Below are positions 1-6,709 of a stretch of 8,986 bases of DNA, one piece after another. Source of the DNA: JBIOJB01 sp044450465 (GTDB taxonomy: Bacteria; Chloroflexota; Dormibacteria; Dormibacterales; Dormibacteraceae); NCBI GenBank assembly GCA_044450465.1, contig JBIOJB010000112.1, positions 1 through 8,986 on the forward strand, written 5' to 3'. The translations under genes and the position numbers were made by a program. The notes under the pieces are model-generated. The model did no database searches, had not been told where the DNA came from, and was given only the letters and a program-made list of their open reading frames with translations. The first letter of the stretch is position 1. Each line of letters begins with the position of its first letter.

Positions 1-11
1 CCTGGTACCCT

Positions 12-100
12 CCGTGTCCAGCACAAAAGATGTGGGACACGGTCAGGGTGGCGCGGGGAGGGGGCACTGACTCTCCGCCGGGTCGGAGCAGTCAGGGTGG
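12..100. repeat. Probable IS21-type element end: hairpin plus direct repeats
   Basis: Positions 12-19 (CCGTGTCC) and 35-42 (GGACACGG) form a perfect 8-bp inverted repeat with a 15-nt loop. The 10-mer GTCAGGGTGG occurs at 42-51 and again at 91-100, and GGGACAC recurs at 116-122. IS21-family ends usually carry several short repeated transposase-binding sites, and this block lies just downstream of the istB fragment, where an IS21 end is expected. The exact element boundary and target duplication cannot be fixed from one side. Calling it an IS21 end is an inference from position. Confidence 0.4.
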
Positions 101-549
101 TCGCCGGTCTCACCGGGACACACTCTCGGGGGTGAGGGCGCGGAGCGCTGGAGCCCTTTCTTTTGCCGCTGCTCCAAGGTACGCCGGAAGCGGTACGACT
201 CGGTCCCCGTCTCGATGATGTGCGCCCGGTCCGTCAGGCGGTCGAGCAGCGCCTGGCAGAGCCGGGCGTTGGGGAACACCGTCGTCCACTCGGAGAAGGG
301 GAGGTTGGTCGTGGCGATCACCGCGGCCTTCTCCGCCCGCTCCGCGATGAGCTGGAAGAGCAGCTCGGCGCCCACCTCGGCCAAGGCCACATAGCCCAGC
401 TCGTCGATGACCACGAGGTCGCAGTGGGCCCAGCGGTTCGTCACCCGGGTGAGCTGGTGATGGTGCTGGGCTTCCACCAGGTCGTTCACGAGCGCCGCCG
501 CCGTGGTGAAGCGCACCCGGTGCCGCTGCCGGCAGGCCGCGACCGCGGC
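43..549 (-). pseudogene. istB: IS21-family transposition helper IstB, N-terminally truncated
   Basis: The translation matches the C-terminal two thirds of IstB, the AAA+ ATPase that helps the IstA transposase choose a target. Visible in order are VAACRQRHRVRFTTAAAL, the Walker B strand CDLVVIDELGYV, the sensor-type segment ATTNLPFSEW, and LLDRLTDRAHIIETGTESYRFRRTL near the usual C-terminus. The Walker A loop (GxxGxGKT) and everything before it are missing. Homology begins near 549, and the 17 codons upstream back to 600 look unrelated and run into the stop of the neighbouring gene. No IstA is present in the window. The reading frame continues about 35 codons past the usual end, to a TGA at 43, through low-complexity sequence. 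Without Walker A it should not hydrolyse ATP, so I call it a dead remnant of an IS21 insertion later cut by a deletion. Confidence 0.85.
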
Positions 550-596
550 GCTACTCTCCCTCCGCAGCCGCGACTTTCCTTGACCGTCGACGCGCC

Positions 597-1385
597 TCAA
601 GCCGGATCCATGCCCAAGGACTTGAGCACGGCGGCACCCGTCGGACCGGTAATGAACTGGATCAGCGCGTTGGCCGCCGCCGCATCCTGGCTCGTGGGCC
701 CAAGGCCGGCCGAGAAGACGATCACGTAGTTCAAATCTCCCGGGAGGGGGCCGACCAACTGGGCGCCCGCAACGGGAACGATTTCCGAGCCCATGCCGAC
801 GCCCAGTTCGGCTTCACCCTTGGCGACGACCTCGGCGGCCTGGGCGCCCGGCACCAGGATGGTCTTCGATTTCATCTGATCGACGATGCCGAGGCGCTCC
901 AGAACCTTCGCGAAATAGACGCCGCTCGCGCCACCTTTCGCCGGGTCGGCATAGACGATCGACTTGCCGGCGAGGAGCGTGCGCTTCAAGGCGTCGGTCG
1001 TACTGATGTCGGGCTTCGGCGCCCCGGCGCGCACCGCGATCGCCACGGCCGAGCTCGCCACGTTGACGATACTGCCGGAGGCCACCTTGCCCTGGGTCTG
1101 GAGATCGTCCAGAGCCGCGCGCGACAGGAGCATCACGTCCGCGGTTTCGCCGTCCTGGATCCGCTTCTTCAGTTCCGCGATCAGGCCGTAGACGATCGTC
1201 AGCTTGTTGCCGGTGGCGCTCTCGAATTTTGGCTTGAGATCGTCGAGCGGGGCATTCAGCGCGACGGTGCTCATCACCTTGATCTCGGCGGCAAGCGCGA
1301 CGGGCGTGGCGGTCCACAGCGACAGCAGGAATGAGCAGATGGCCGCCGCGATGGCGGCACGGCGCACGACGTGTCTTCCGATCAT
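597..1385 (-). CDS. Exported ModA-like periplasmic substrate-binding protein
   Basis: This 262-aa protein resembles type 2 periplasmic binding proteins of the molybdate-binding (ModA) superfamily. The N-terminus is a clear signal peptide: basic start MIGRHVVRR, a hydrophobic core, and likely cleavage after VALA before AEIKV. The mature part shows family-like segments: IKVMSTVALNAPLDDLKPKF, ADVMLLSRAALDDL, SSAVAIAVRAGAPKPDIS, ADPAKGGASGVYF, and GEAELGVGMGSEIVPV close to the C-terminus at GMDPA. I chose the ATG at 1385 because GGAGG lies 8 nt upstream and the signal peptide starts there; the open frame extends further upstream but looks non-coding. No permease or ATPase gene (modB/modC) is nearby, so it is an orphan binding protein. 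The ligand is unknown; molybdate is only the family label. It appears intact although an IS21 scar begins just after its stop codon. Confidence 0.85.
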   Translation of the reverse strand: MIGRHVVRRAAIAAAICSFLLSLWTATPVALAAEIKVMSTVALNAPLDDLKPKFESATGNKLTIVYGLIAELKKRIQDGETADVMLLSRAALDDLQTQGKVASGSIVNVASSAVAIAVRAGAPKPDISTTDALKRTLLAGKSIVYADPAKGGASGVYFAKVLERLGIVDQMKSKTILVPGAQAAEVVAKGEAELGVGMGSEIVPVAGAQLVGPLPGDLNYVIVFSAGLGPTSQDAAAANALIQFITGPTGAAVLKSLGMDPA

Positions 1386-1680
1386 GGCTCTTTCCTCCCC
1401 CCTTGGCATGTCCCTCATGCGTCCGAGGGATGCGTGACGTTGGCCCTCTCGCGTGGCCCGCGGGAGCAGTTCTCGCGGCACGACGCCAATCCAGTCCGAA
1501 CTGGCAGGCAAACCTCGCTGTACCTGGCTCTGACCAAATCTCCCTGGGATTCGAGCCGGTCTGCCGTGACCAGCCCTGGAAGGTGATCGGCACCGGTTAG
1601 GGTACTGGGAGGCGCGGACCCAGAACGCCGCGCTCCAGCGGGTGGCCTGAAGGGCAGCGCTGAGCGTGGTCACGCTTGCC
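1386..1680. other. Intergenic region between two minus-strand genes
   Basis: No supported gene lies in these 295 bases; open frames here look like GC-rich chance readings. Just downstream of the oxidoreductase stop is the near-palindrome AGCGTGGTCACGCT (1663-1676). It could form a short hairpin but has no T-run, so I do not call it a terminator. The promoter and ribosome site for the binding-protein gene must lie at the left end; only the Shine-Dalgarno (GGAGG, about 1394-1398 on the minus strand) is clear. Confidence 0.5.
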
Positions 1681-2418
1681 TCAGTGCAGGCTGCCGGCGA
1701 TCTGTCGAATCTCTGCCGGCGTGTGCTCGCCTCCGAGCGGCGTACCCGGTACCAGATGCCTGCCCATGGCCAACCCGCCGACGAGAACGGGCTCGAACCC
1801 GATCTCACGAATGAGGCTCTGAGCAACCGCGATCGCCTTCGGATCGTCGCCCGCGATCGGCACCCCGACCGGCTCACCTGCGCGATGGGCAAGCTCGGTC
1901 AGCTTGCCCGAGCCGATCGCATTGAACGCGCGGACGATGTGCGCGCCCGGCAGGAGTTTCGCGGTCACCAGCCCCGCTCCCCCCTGCTCGCCGACCGATT
2001 TGACGAAGTCCTCGCCATCGCGCCGCGCGATCGGATTGCTCACATCGATCACCAGCACCTTCTTGGCGAGGGCGCCCGCATGCGCCTTGCCGATCTGCTC
2101 CATCGCCGCGTAGGGGACGGCGATCACCACGACATCGCCGAAGGCGATTGCCTCCTCGACCGTGCCGGCCTGCGCGAGCGGCCCGAGGCCGGCGACGAGA
2201 CTCTTCAAGTCCTCGGGATGGCGCGACGAGAATGTCACCGGGTGGCCGGCTTTGACGAAGAGCGTGCCGAGCGCGCCGCCCTCTCGTCCGGCGCCGACGA
2301 TGCCAATCTTCAACGGGGAGCCAGTCGCCTGCGCCTCGGCCAAGCCGGCCTGAGCCAGCGTGACGGCGGCGGCAACGGCCAGCACCATTTTGAATACTGT
2401 GTGCCTTATCGTTTTCAT
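1681..2418 (-). CDS. Exported NADP-type Rossmann oxidoreductase (F420:NADP oxidoreductase-like)
   Basis: A 245-aa protein with a Rossmann nucleotide-binding domain of the F420-oxidoreductase / NAD(P)-binding type. After the N-terminal segment MKTIRHTVFKMVLAVAAA and LAEAQA, which looks like a cleavable signal peptide, the core starts with IGIVGAGREGGALG (GxGxxG, mature residues about 10-20). The second strand ends VTFSSRHPE; Ser-Arg there usually favours NADP(H). VVVIAVPYAAM, VLVIDVSNPI and HIVRAFNAIGSGKL are further family-like segments. The ATG at 2418 has AGGAGA about 9 nt upstream, which decides the start. Family members in the cytoplasm reduce NADP with F420H2 or act on unknown substrates; the substrate here cannot be read from sequence. 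The export signal is odd for a nicotinamide-dependent enzyme. The gene is 295 bp upstream of the binding-protein gene on the same strand, possibly but not certainly co-transcribed. Confidence 0.8.
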   Translation of the reverse strand: MKTIRHTVFKMVLAVAAAVTLAQAGLAEAQATGSPLKIGIVGAGREGGALGTLFVKAGHPVTFSSRHPEDLKSLVAGLGPLAQAGTVEEAIAFGDVVVIAVPYAAMEQIGKAHAGALAKKVLVIDVSNPIARRDGEDFVKSVGEQGGAGLVTAKLLPGAHIVRAFNAIGSGKLTELAHRAGEPVGVPIAGDDPKAIAVAQSLIREIGFEPVLVGGLAMGRHLVPGTPLGGEHTPAEIRQIAGSLH

Positions 2419-2568
2419 GATTCTGTTCTCCTGTGATGTCTGGTGTTTCGGCCGTGTATGCGTAGGCCGATCCTGGCGGACCGGCCCGCGGGGTTCACGA
2501 GCGAAACGCATGGTCCATTGCTCGAACGCGAGCACGCGCTTCCAGTCCCTCTTCATGCTGTTGACGGT

Positions 2569-2790
2569 TCAGCCCTGCTTCCTCGCCTCTGCTAGCAGCG
2601 CCAGGACGCGACTCAGCCCGATCCCGAGCACGTAATCCGTTGCATCCCACGTATCCTTGCGCTTTCCAAAATAACGAGGGGCAAGCGTCGCCATCATCAG
2701 CACCCGCGACTCAACTGGTGACATCTGGCGCCCCCTCATCTGGGCGTTGATACAAATAACGCCGACCCTCATACGAGAATCGGCGCTCAT
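2569..2790 (-). CDS. Small hypothetical protein (doubtful)
   Basis: I do not recognise this reading frame. The last 50 or so codons read like protein (SPVESRVLMMATLAPRYFG, then DTWDATDYVLGIGLSRVLALL) and could form an amphipathic C-terminal helix. There are ATG starts at 2790 (73 aa) and 2724 (51 aa). A GGAGGG lies 12 nt upstream of the first, rather far, and AGGGGG lies about 6 nt upstream of the second, so 2724 is an equally good choice. Codon third positions are less GC-rich than in the neighbouring genes. It could be a real small protein, the tail of a decayed gene, or chance. Confidence 0.25.
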   Translation of the reverse strand: MSADSRMRVGVICINAQMRGRQMSPVESRVLMMATLAPRYFGKRKDTWDATDYVLGIGLSRVLALLAEARKQG

Positions 2791-3349
2791 CTGCTCAGGG
2801 CTCCCTCCACGAGAACGGGGACCGATGATCGGGGTCCGGAGAACCGGGCGCATGTGGGCGCGTCCGATCTTCAGGCCCTTCCGCTTTCCGAGGGGGATTG
2901 TAGGTTGTGGGTGACCTATATCAAATGGCAGGACAGGACGCAAGAGGTGAGTCGGCTAGAGTGCTTCCTGTTCGGTATTCCGCACGATCCGGTATAACCT
3001 TGCCGGGCCTGTAGGACCAGAGTACGCTTCTTTAGAGAGCTTCCATGGCTGAGTTCATTGACCCACGCGCCCAGCCGCAGCCGGGTGGCCGCATGTCGGT
3101 CTCGGGGCTGGCGGGACTTCCAGTCAAGTTGAGGGCCTCCATCGCTTGTGCCGCCTAGCCTTGCACTGCCCCCGCGATCAGAGCTAGAGTAGACCGCCGT
3201 GCGAAACTCGCCCTGAACTTCTGACGGTGCATGGACATTGAACCTGACGGGAGCGGTCCGCGTCACTGCGACATCAGCCTGCGACCCCCCGGGACGACAG
3301 CGCACTCCCGGAACGGGTGCGGCCAATCGGACGCGATGAGGAGACACAC
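2791..3349. other. Long intergenic region upstream of the acid phosphatase
   Basis: About 560 bases without a convincing gene on either strand. At 2793-2805 the string GCTCAGGGCTCCC is the reverse complement of the GAGCCCTGAGC heptamer motif found elsewhere in the window. The rest is mixed-composition sequence with no obvious mobile-element ends. The right end should hold the promoter for the phosphatase gene. Confidence 0.5.
3161..3190 (+). promoter_or_regulatory. Possible sigma-70-type promoter for the acid phosphatase gene
   Basis: TTGCAC at 3161-3166 and TAGAGT at 3185-3190 are separated by 18 bases, a plausible -35/-10 pair about 160 bp ahead of the phosphatase start. Matches are partial (4 of 6 each) and such pairs arise by chance, so this is only a candidate. 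I see no recognisable Pho box, although phosphate control would be plausible for this gene family. Confidence 0.2.
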
Positions 3350-4048
3350 ATGAGGACACTTCGGGGCATGGTCATGGGCTTGGCCTTCGTCGCCCTGTTG
3401 GGGATCGCGCCAGCGCATGCCGCAGAGGCGTATCTCGGCGCGAAGGACCAGGTGAATCTGCTCGAATTACTGGCACCTCCGCCCGGGCCGCGGGACCCCG
3501 GGACGCGGCGGGACCTCGCCGAACTGCGGCAGCTCCAGCAGAGCCGCGGGCCCGCCCGGGTGGCCGTGGCCCAAGCGGATGTCGAGGAGACAGTCTTCCG
3601 GCTCACCCGGGTGTTCCCAAAGCCGCTGACGGCCGCCCAGGTGCCCAAGACGGCGGCATTGTTTCACCACCTGGCCGTGACCGCGGGGGGCGTCACGGCG
3701 CCGGCCAAACAGGGCTTCGCCCGCCCGCGGCCCTACACCGTCGCGCGCGACCTCCATCCCGTCTGCCCCTTGGCGGCCAACCCGTCCTACCCGTCCGGGC
3801 ATGCGACCGTCGGGTATTACATGGGGGTCATCCTGGCGGCCATGGTCCCGGAGCAGCGGGCGGCGATTTTTGCGCGCACGCAAGAGTTCGCGGAGAGCCG
3901 GCTCATCTGTGGGGTCCACTACCGGAGCGACATCGAGGCGGGCCGCATCGCGGGCACGGTGCTGGCCGCGCTGGCGATGACCGATCCGTCGTTCACGGCA
4001 GCCTTCGCCGCCGCGAAAGCGGAGCTCCGCGCGGCGTTAGGGCTGTGA
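3350..4048 (+). CDS. phoN: Secreted class A non-specific acid phosphatase (PhoN / PAP2 family)
   Basis: A 232-aa exported phosphatase that would remove phosphate from a broad range of organic monoesters in the periplasm. The signal peptide runs from MRTLRGMVMGLAFVALLG to the AHA cleavage site. The three-part PAP2 phosphatase signature is complete: KX6RP at Lys120 to Pro128 (KQGFARPRP), PSGH at 148-151 with the proton-donor His151, and SRX5HX3D at 183-194 (SRLICGVHYRSD) with the nucleophile His190 and Asp194. Length and motif spacing suit class A bacterial acid phosphatases such as PhoN/PhoC. The ATG at 3350 is preceded by GAGGAG about 7 nt upstream, which supports this start over upstream in-frame codons. 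It stands alone between two gene-poor stretches and is probably monocistronic. The family call is firm; the exact substrate range is unknown. Confidence 0.92.
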   Translation: MRTLRGMVMGLAFVALLGIAPAHAAEAYLGAKDQVNLLELLAPPPGPRDPGTRRDLAELRQLQQSRGPARVAVAQADVEETVFRLTRVFPKPLTAAQVPKTAALFHHLAVTAGGVTAPAKQGFARPRPYTVARDLHPVCPLAANPSYPSGHATVGYYMGVILAAMVPEQRAAIFARTQEFAESRLICGVHYRSDIEAGRIAGTVLAALAMTDPSFTAAFAAAKAELRAALGL

Positions 4049-4065
4049 GCCCTGCCCGCTGGGGG

Positions 4066-4089
4066 CCTTCGCGAGGGCGAGGGCGAAGG
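4066..4089 (+). terminator. Weak hairpin after the phosphatase gene
   Basis: CCTTCGC (4066-4072) pairs with GCGAAGG (4083-4089) across a 10-nt loop, 18 bases after the phosphatase stop codon. No T-run follows, so intrinsic termination is doubtful; it may act with the stronger inverted repeat just downstream. Confidence 0.25.
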
Positions 4090-4111
4090 TGATCAGCCCG
4101 GGGATGAAAAT

Positions 4112-4140
4112 GCCTGCCGCGGTTGTCCACCGCGGCAGGC
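4112..4140. repeat. Perfect 11-bp inverted repeat (hairpin) downstream of phoN
   Basis: GCCTGCCGCGG (4112-4122) and CCGCGGCAGGC (4130-4140) are perfect complements around the 7-nt loop TTGTCCA. The stem is almost entirely G-C and would be very stable in RNA or single-stranded DNA. There is no T-run on either side, so it may be a factor-assisted terminator or mRNA 3'-end stabiliser for phoN, or a repetitive palindromic element. Function is inferred from position only. Confidence 0.5.
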
Positions 4141-4718
4141 TGGGGGAGCGGGTCGACCGTCGTGCCCTTCCATTGCCTGCCAGTGGCGGATCGGATGGGT
4201 CGCTCCATCGGCATCAGAGTCGCTGGGAGTCGGTCCTCCGACCCTTCGCCGCCAATTCGTATCCCGGTCGGCATCGAGCCCAGATCCCCGGGGCGGATGC
4301 CCTCGCTCCATGCGCTACACGGCTGCGGGTACCGTGAGTCTCCAACCTCGGCCGGCGGGAGAGGTGATCCACTCTTCCATTAGGGGACCGTTCCCCCGGC
4401 ACCAATCCTCATAATGCAGGCACTGCCTGCTCGTCGGGGGCCGAGAACCTCCCTCAAATCCTAAACAGCGGGTACGCGCCTAAGAACCGAACAGTTGTTT
4501 GCGAGTCGAGACCACTCCAGACCGCGTCATAAACGACCGGTCGCGGACAAAGAACCGTTCGCTTGTTTACGCCTGCCGCGGCCGGGCCGCCTACGCGCAG
4601 CGCCATTTGCCGGCCCTCAAGGCTGCTTTGGCCTACCTGGAGCGGGAGGTCCGCTGGCTGGAGAACCTGCTCCCCGGCGGGACGCGGCGGCGGAGAGGAC
4701 GGGCCGGGGCTGAGCCGG
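4141..4718. other. Gene-poor stretch between phoN and the IS110 fragment
   Basis: No supported complete gene. Small hairpins include GGGGA/TCCCC (4383-4396) and GCAGGC/GCCTGC with a 3-nt loop (4416-4430); CGACCGGTCG at 4534-4543 is a perfect palindrome. Two imperfect copies of AAGAACCGnnCngTTGTTTnC lie at 4482-4502 and 4550-4570. The plus frame from about 4575 to 4680 reads like a helical protein piece (YAQRHLPALKAALAYLE, then REVRWLENLLPGG) with no start or full domain. It might be a transposase scrap, but I cannot assign a family. Confidence 0.4.
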
Positions 4719-4874
4719 GCCGTGGGCGAGGATCTCCTTCACCAGGCGCCGGAAGGGCTTCGGCTCGTGCGGGATCGTGCGCAGCTCGGGGGTGCTCGCT
4801 CCGGGTGGCAGCCAGACAGCGGTGATGGAATCTTGGTGCATGTCAAACGCGACGTGTGTGATATGCTCTCTCAT
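4719..4874 (-). pseudogene. IS110-family transposase, N-terminal fragment
   Basis: The reading frame begins MREHITHVAFDMHQDSITAV, the typical opening of IS110 transposases, in which the Asp of FDMHQDS is the first catalytic residue of the DEDD (RuvC-like) nuclease. Family resemblance continues through IPHEPKPFRRLVKEILAHGP and then stops near 4719. Beyond that point the frame reads low-complexity residues unlike the family, so about 250-350 C-terminal residues, including the rest of the DEDD domain and the serine-containing Tnp20 domain, are missing. The ATG at 4874 has GGAGG about 8 nt upstream, so the original start and ribosome site survive. The fragment faces the aldo/keto reductase remnant head-on. 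It cannot be an active transposase. Confidence 0.75.
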
Positions 4875-4973
4875 GGCCGGCTCCTCCGTGTGCGGCTCTA
4901 GCCGCTCTAGGGTTGGGTGGCTAACCCGCGCTATACCACGCAGGCAACCGGCCATTCCATAATAACTATCGGA
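4875..4973. other. Probable IS110 upstream non-coding end
   Basis: This short stretch separates the IS110 transposase start from the point where aldo/keto reductase homology begins, so it probably holds the element's non-coding end and the insertion junction. GGGTT (4910-4914) and AACCC (4923-4927) form a small stem with an 8-nt loop. In IS110 elements the sequence upstream of the transposase encodes a guide (bridge) RNA, but only about 100 bases remain here and I cannot show that one is present. Confidence 0.3.
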
Positions 4974-5108
4974 TACCCGGTGGTCACGTGCACGATTCCC
5001 GGGACCGCACAAGTCAAGTACGTCGCCGATGATCTCGGCGCAGCACGCGGTCGATTGCCGAACGCGGAGATGAGGGCGCGAATGGAACGGCTGATCGACA
5101 GCGTGTAG
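4974..5108 (+). pseudogene. Aldo/keto reductase, C-terminal fragment
   Basis: The frame ending at the TAG at 5106-5108 reads YPVVTCTIPGTAQVKYVADD followed by LGAARGRLPNAEMRARMERL. This is the typical end of aldo/keto reductases: the IPGT strand contacting NADPH phosphate, then the 'N-A-A-RG-LP-D' helix. The catalytic Asp-Tyr-Lys-His part and the rest of the TIM barrel (about 250 residues) are absent. The sequence upstream is the IS110 end. The simplest reading is that an IS110 insertion, or a later deletion, removed the 5' part of the gene. A frame can be opened at 4917, but it has no clear ribosome site and would give only 63 aa, so I treat it as dead. Confidence 0.7.
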
Positions 5109-5113
5109 GAGAG

Positions 5114-5147
5114 CCTGAGCCCTGATCCCCTATCCCTGATCCCTGAG
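5114..5147. repeat. Degenerate 7-bp tandem repeat (CCTGAKC)
   Basis: Five phased units follow one another: CCTGAGC, CCTGATC, CCCTATC, CCTGATC, CCTGAG. They lie between the aldo/keto reductase remnant stop and the transporter start, just ahead of its Shine-Dalgarno. Related heptamers recur at 6523-6536 and 8270-8297. Function is unknown; candidates are replication-slippage microsatellite, protein-binding array or transcript-end element. Confidence 0.7.
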
Positions 5148-5173
5148 TTCCGCGTCCACAAGGATTGCCGTCC

Positions 5174-6520
5174 ATGACCCGATCCCACGCGTCGCCGCTC
5201 GCCCGGCTCTTCACGTCCGCCGCCGTCATCGAACCCTACGAGATGAAGGCGGTGATCCTGTCGTTCATCTATTTCGCCTTCTTGATGGGCAGCTACTTCG
5301 TCCTGCGGCCGGTGCGGGATGCCATGGGCACCGTCTACGGCGTCAGCCATCTACAGGAGCTGTTCACCGGCACGTTCGTGGTCAGCTTCCTGTTCGCGCC
5401 GGTGTACGCCGGGCTTGCCTCGCGGGTCAAACTGTCCAACTTCCTTCCGTGGGTCTATGGCTTCATCGCTCTCACGATGCTCGTCTTCTACGCGCTGTTC
5501 GCGCGCGTGGCGCACGACCGGTGGGTGGCCGCCGCCTTCTACGTGTGGGTCAGCACCTTCAACATTCTGACGATCTCGGTCTTCTGGAGCCTCATGGCCG
5601 ATACGTTTTCGCGCACACAGGCGAAGCGGCTGTTCGGCGTCGTCGCGGCGGGAGGCACACTCGGCACCGTGGCGGGCCCGGCGATCACGACGCTCTTCGT
5701 GAACCTGGTGGGGACGAACACGCTGCTCTTGATTTCTGCGGGCGGCTTCGTCGTAACGGCGTGGCTGGTTCGCCTGCTCGAAAGAGAAAAACAGAAGCTT
5801 CGCGCGATGGGCGATGCGCAGGAGACGACGCTCGATCGCAAGCTGGCGGGGAATCCGTTCGACGGATTCAGCCTGCTGTTCAAATCGCGGTATCTGCTGC
5901 TGCTCTCGCTGTTCATTCTCCTGATGACCTGGATCTCCACGATCGTATATTTCCAGTTGGGAGACTTGATTTCGAAAGCGTTCGCCAGCCGCGAGGCGCG
6001 CACGCAGGCCTATGCGGTCATCGACCTCATCGTGAACGGCGCCGCCTTTTTCATCCAGTTGTTCGGAACGGGTCGGATCATCCGCCGTTATGGGGTGACC
6101 ACGGGCCTGTTGCTGAATCCGGTCATCATGGTCATTGCGTTCCTGTCCATCGCGTTCTCACCCGTGCTGATGGTGCTCGCGTCGATGCAGGTGTTCCGTC
6201 GCGTGGCCGAATACGCAGTCGCGAAGCCGACACGCGAGATGCTGTTCACGGTCGTCGATCAGAAAAGCAAATACAAGGCGAAGAACGTCATCGACACGGT
6301 CATCTACCGGTTCGGTGACGTCAGCTCGGCATGGTTCAGCGCGGCCGTGCTGCCCTACGGCGTGGCCGGGCTTGCCATCTTCGGCATCGTCGTCTCAGCG
6401 ATCTGGTTCCCGATCGCCCTGATGCTGGGCAGACAATACGAACACGTCCGCAGCGGAGAGATCGTGGGCAACGTGGCGACGGAGGAGCGCCAGCGGCACG
6501 GCGGAAGCCTTGCGCCTTAG
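5174..6520 (+). CDS. MFS-type transporter, ATP/ADP-translocase-like (NTP/NDP exchange) family
   Basis: A 448-aa inner-membrane protein with about 11-12 hydrophobic helices and no signal peptide. Recognisable segments are KAVILSFIYFAFLMGSYFVL followed by RPVRDAMGTVYGV after helix 1, LTISVFWSLMADTF, RLFGVVAAGGTLGTVAGPAI in the first half, a charged cytoplasmic loop (LEREKQKLRAMGDAQETT) between halves, and FRRVAEYAVAKPTREMLFTV with YKAKNVIDTVIYRFGDVSSA in the second half. These fit the bacterial MFS group related to ATP/ADP translocases (often named Npt1/Npt2 or AAA antiporter). Free-living members have no proven nucleotide substrate, so treat the substrate as unknown. The ATG at 5174 has AAGGA 9 nt upstream; an in-frame TTG at 5165 is less likely. 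Heptamer repeats flank it on both sides. It seems complete and monocistronic. Confidence 0.82.
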   Translation: MTRSHASPLARLFTSAAVIEPYEMKAVILSFIYFAFLMGSYFVLRPVRDAMGTVYGVSHLQELFTGTFVVSFLFAPVYAGLASRVKLSNFLPWVYGFIALTMLVFYALFARVAHDRWVAAAFYVWVSTFNILTISVFWSLMADTFSRTQAKRLFGVVAAGGTLGTVAGPAITTLFVNLVGTNTLLLISAGGFVVTAWLVRLLEREKQKLRAMGDAQETTLDRKLAGNPFDGFSLLFKSRYLLLLSLFILLMTWISTIVYFQLGDLISKAFASREARTQAYAVIDLIVNGAAFFIQLFGTGRIIRRYGVTTGLLLNPVIMVIAFLSIAFSPVLMVLASMQVFRRVAEYAVAKPTREMLFTVVDQKSKYKAKNVIDTVIYRFGDVSSAWFSAAVLPYGVAGLAIFGIVVSAIWFPIALMLGRQYEHVRSGEIVGNVATEERQRHGGSLAP

Positions 6521-6522
6521 GT

Positions 6523-6536
6523 CCTGAGCCCTGAGC
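6523..6536. repeat. Heptamer repeat, two units (CCTGAGC)
   Basis: Two exact CCTGAGC units sit three bases after the transporter stop codon and just before the convergent dehydrogenase fragment. They match the first unit of the 5114-5147 array, so the transporter gene is bracketed by the same repeat. Confidence 0.6.
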
Positions 6537-6540
6537 CCGA

Positions 6541-6709
6541 TTAGTATCTCAGCTTCGGATTCACCACCGACAGCATCTTCTCACCCGCCACGTACCGGCG
6601 GACGTTCTCCTTCACCACCACTCCCATTCGCTCCCGCGGGACGTTGGCGCGGGTCGCGACGTGGGGCGTGATGATGACGTTGGGTGCGCTGAAGAGCGGA
6701 TGGCCGGCC
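6541..6709 (-). pseudogene. D-2-hydroxyacid dehydrogenase, C-terminal fragment in inverted orientation
   Basis: On the minus strand this reads HPLFSAPNVIITPHVATRAN, then VPRERMGVVVKENVRRYVAG and EKMLSVVNPKLRY before a TAA at 6541-6543. It matches the last 55 residues of the complete enzyme at 7087-8268, including the catalytic-His region (TPHVA). At DNA level it is an inverted copy of about 8103-8268. By eye there are about 17 mismatches, half of them in the final 25 bases, so the two tails diverge (NPKLRY versus DQERGY). Homology stops abruptly near 6709, in the middle of the GHPLF codons, and no upstream domain is present. The tail differences suggest a former separate paralogue, later truncated, rather than a very recent copy of the neighbour. 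Confidence 0.85.

Noticed and set aside
1666..2436. Plus-strand open frame covering the exported oxidoreductase
   Set aside because: The minus-strand gene has a Rossmann motif, signal peptide and Shine-Dalgarno; the opposite frame has none.
4049..4190. Minus-strand frame with a hydrophobic stretch (AGIFIPGLITFALALAKAPS) ending at the phosphatase stop
   Set aside because: It looks like a membrane helix, but the upstream sequence is low-complexity without start or domain, and the reading runs through the strong inverted repeat; probably chance.
4575..4680. Helical-looking peptide YLEREVRWLENLLPGG on the plus strand
   Set aside because: Could be a transposase or coiled-coil scrap, but no start, no family match I can name, and too short to annotate as a gene.
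5449..6318. Long alternative-frame reading inside the transporter gene
   Set aside because: It is a frame shadow of a clear membrane protein; its product is rich in Arg, His and Gly with no membrane segments or motifs.
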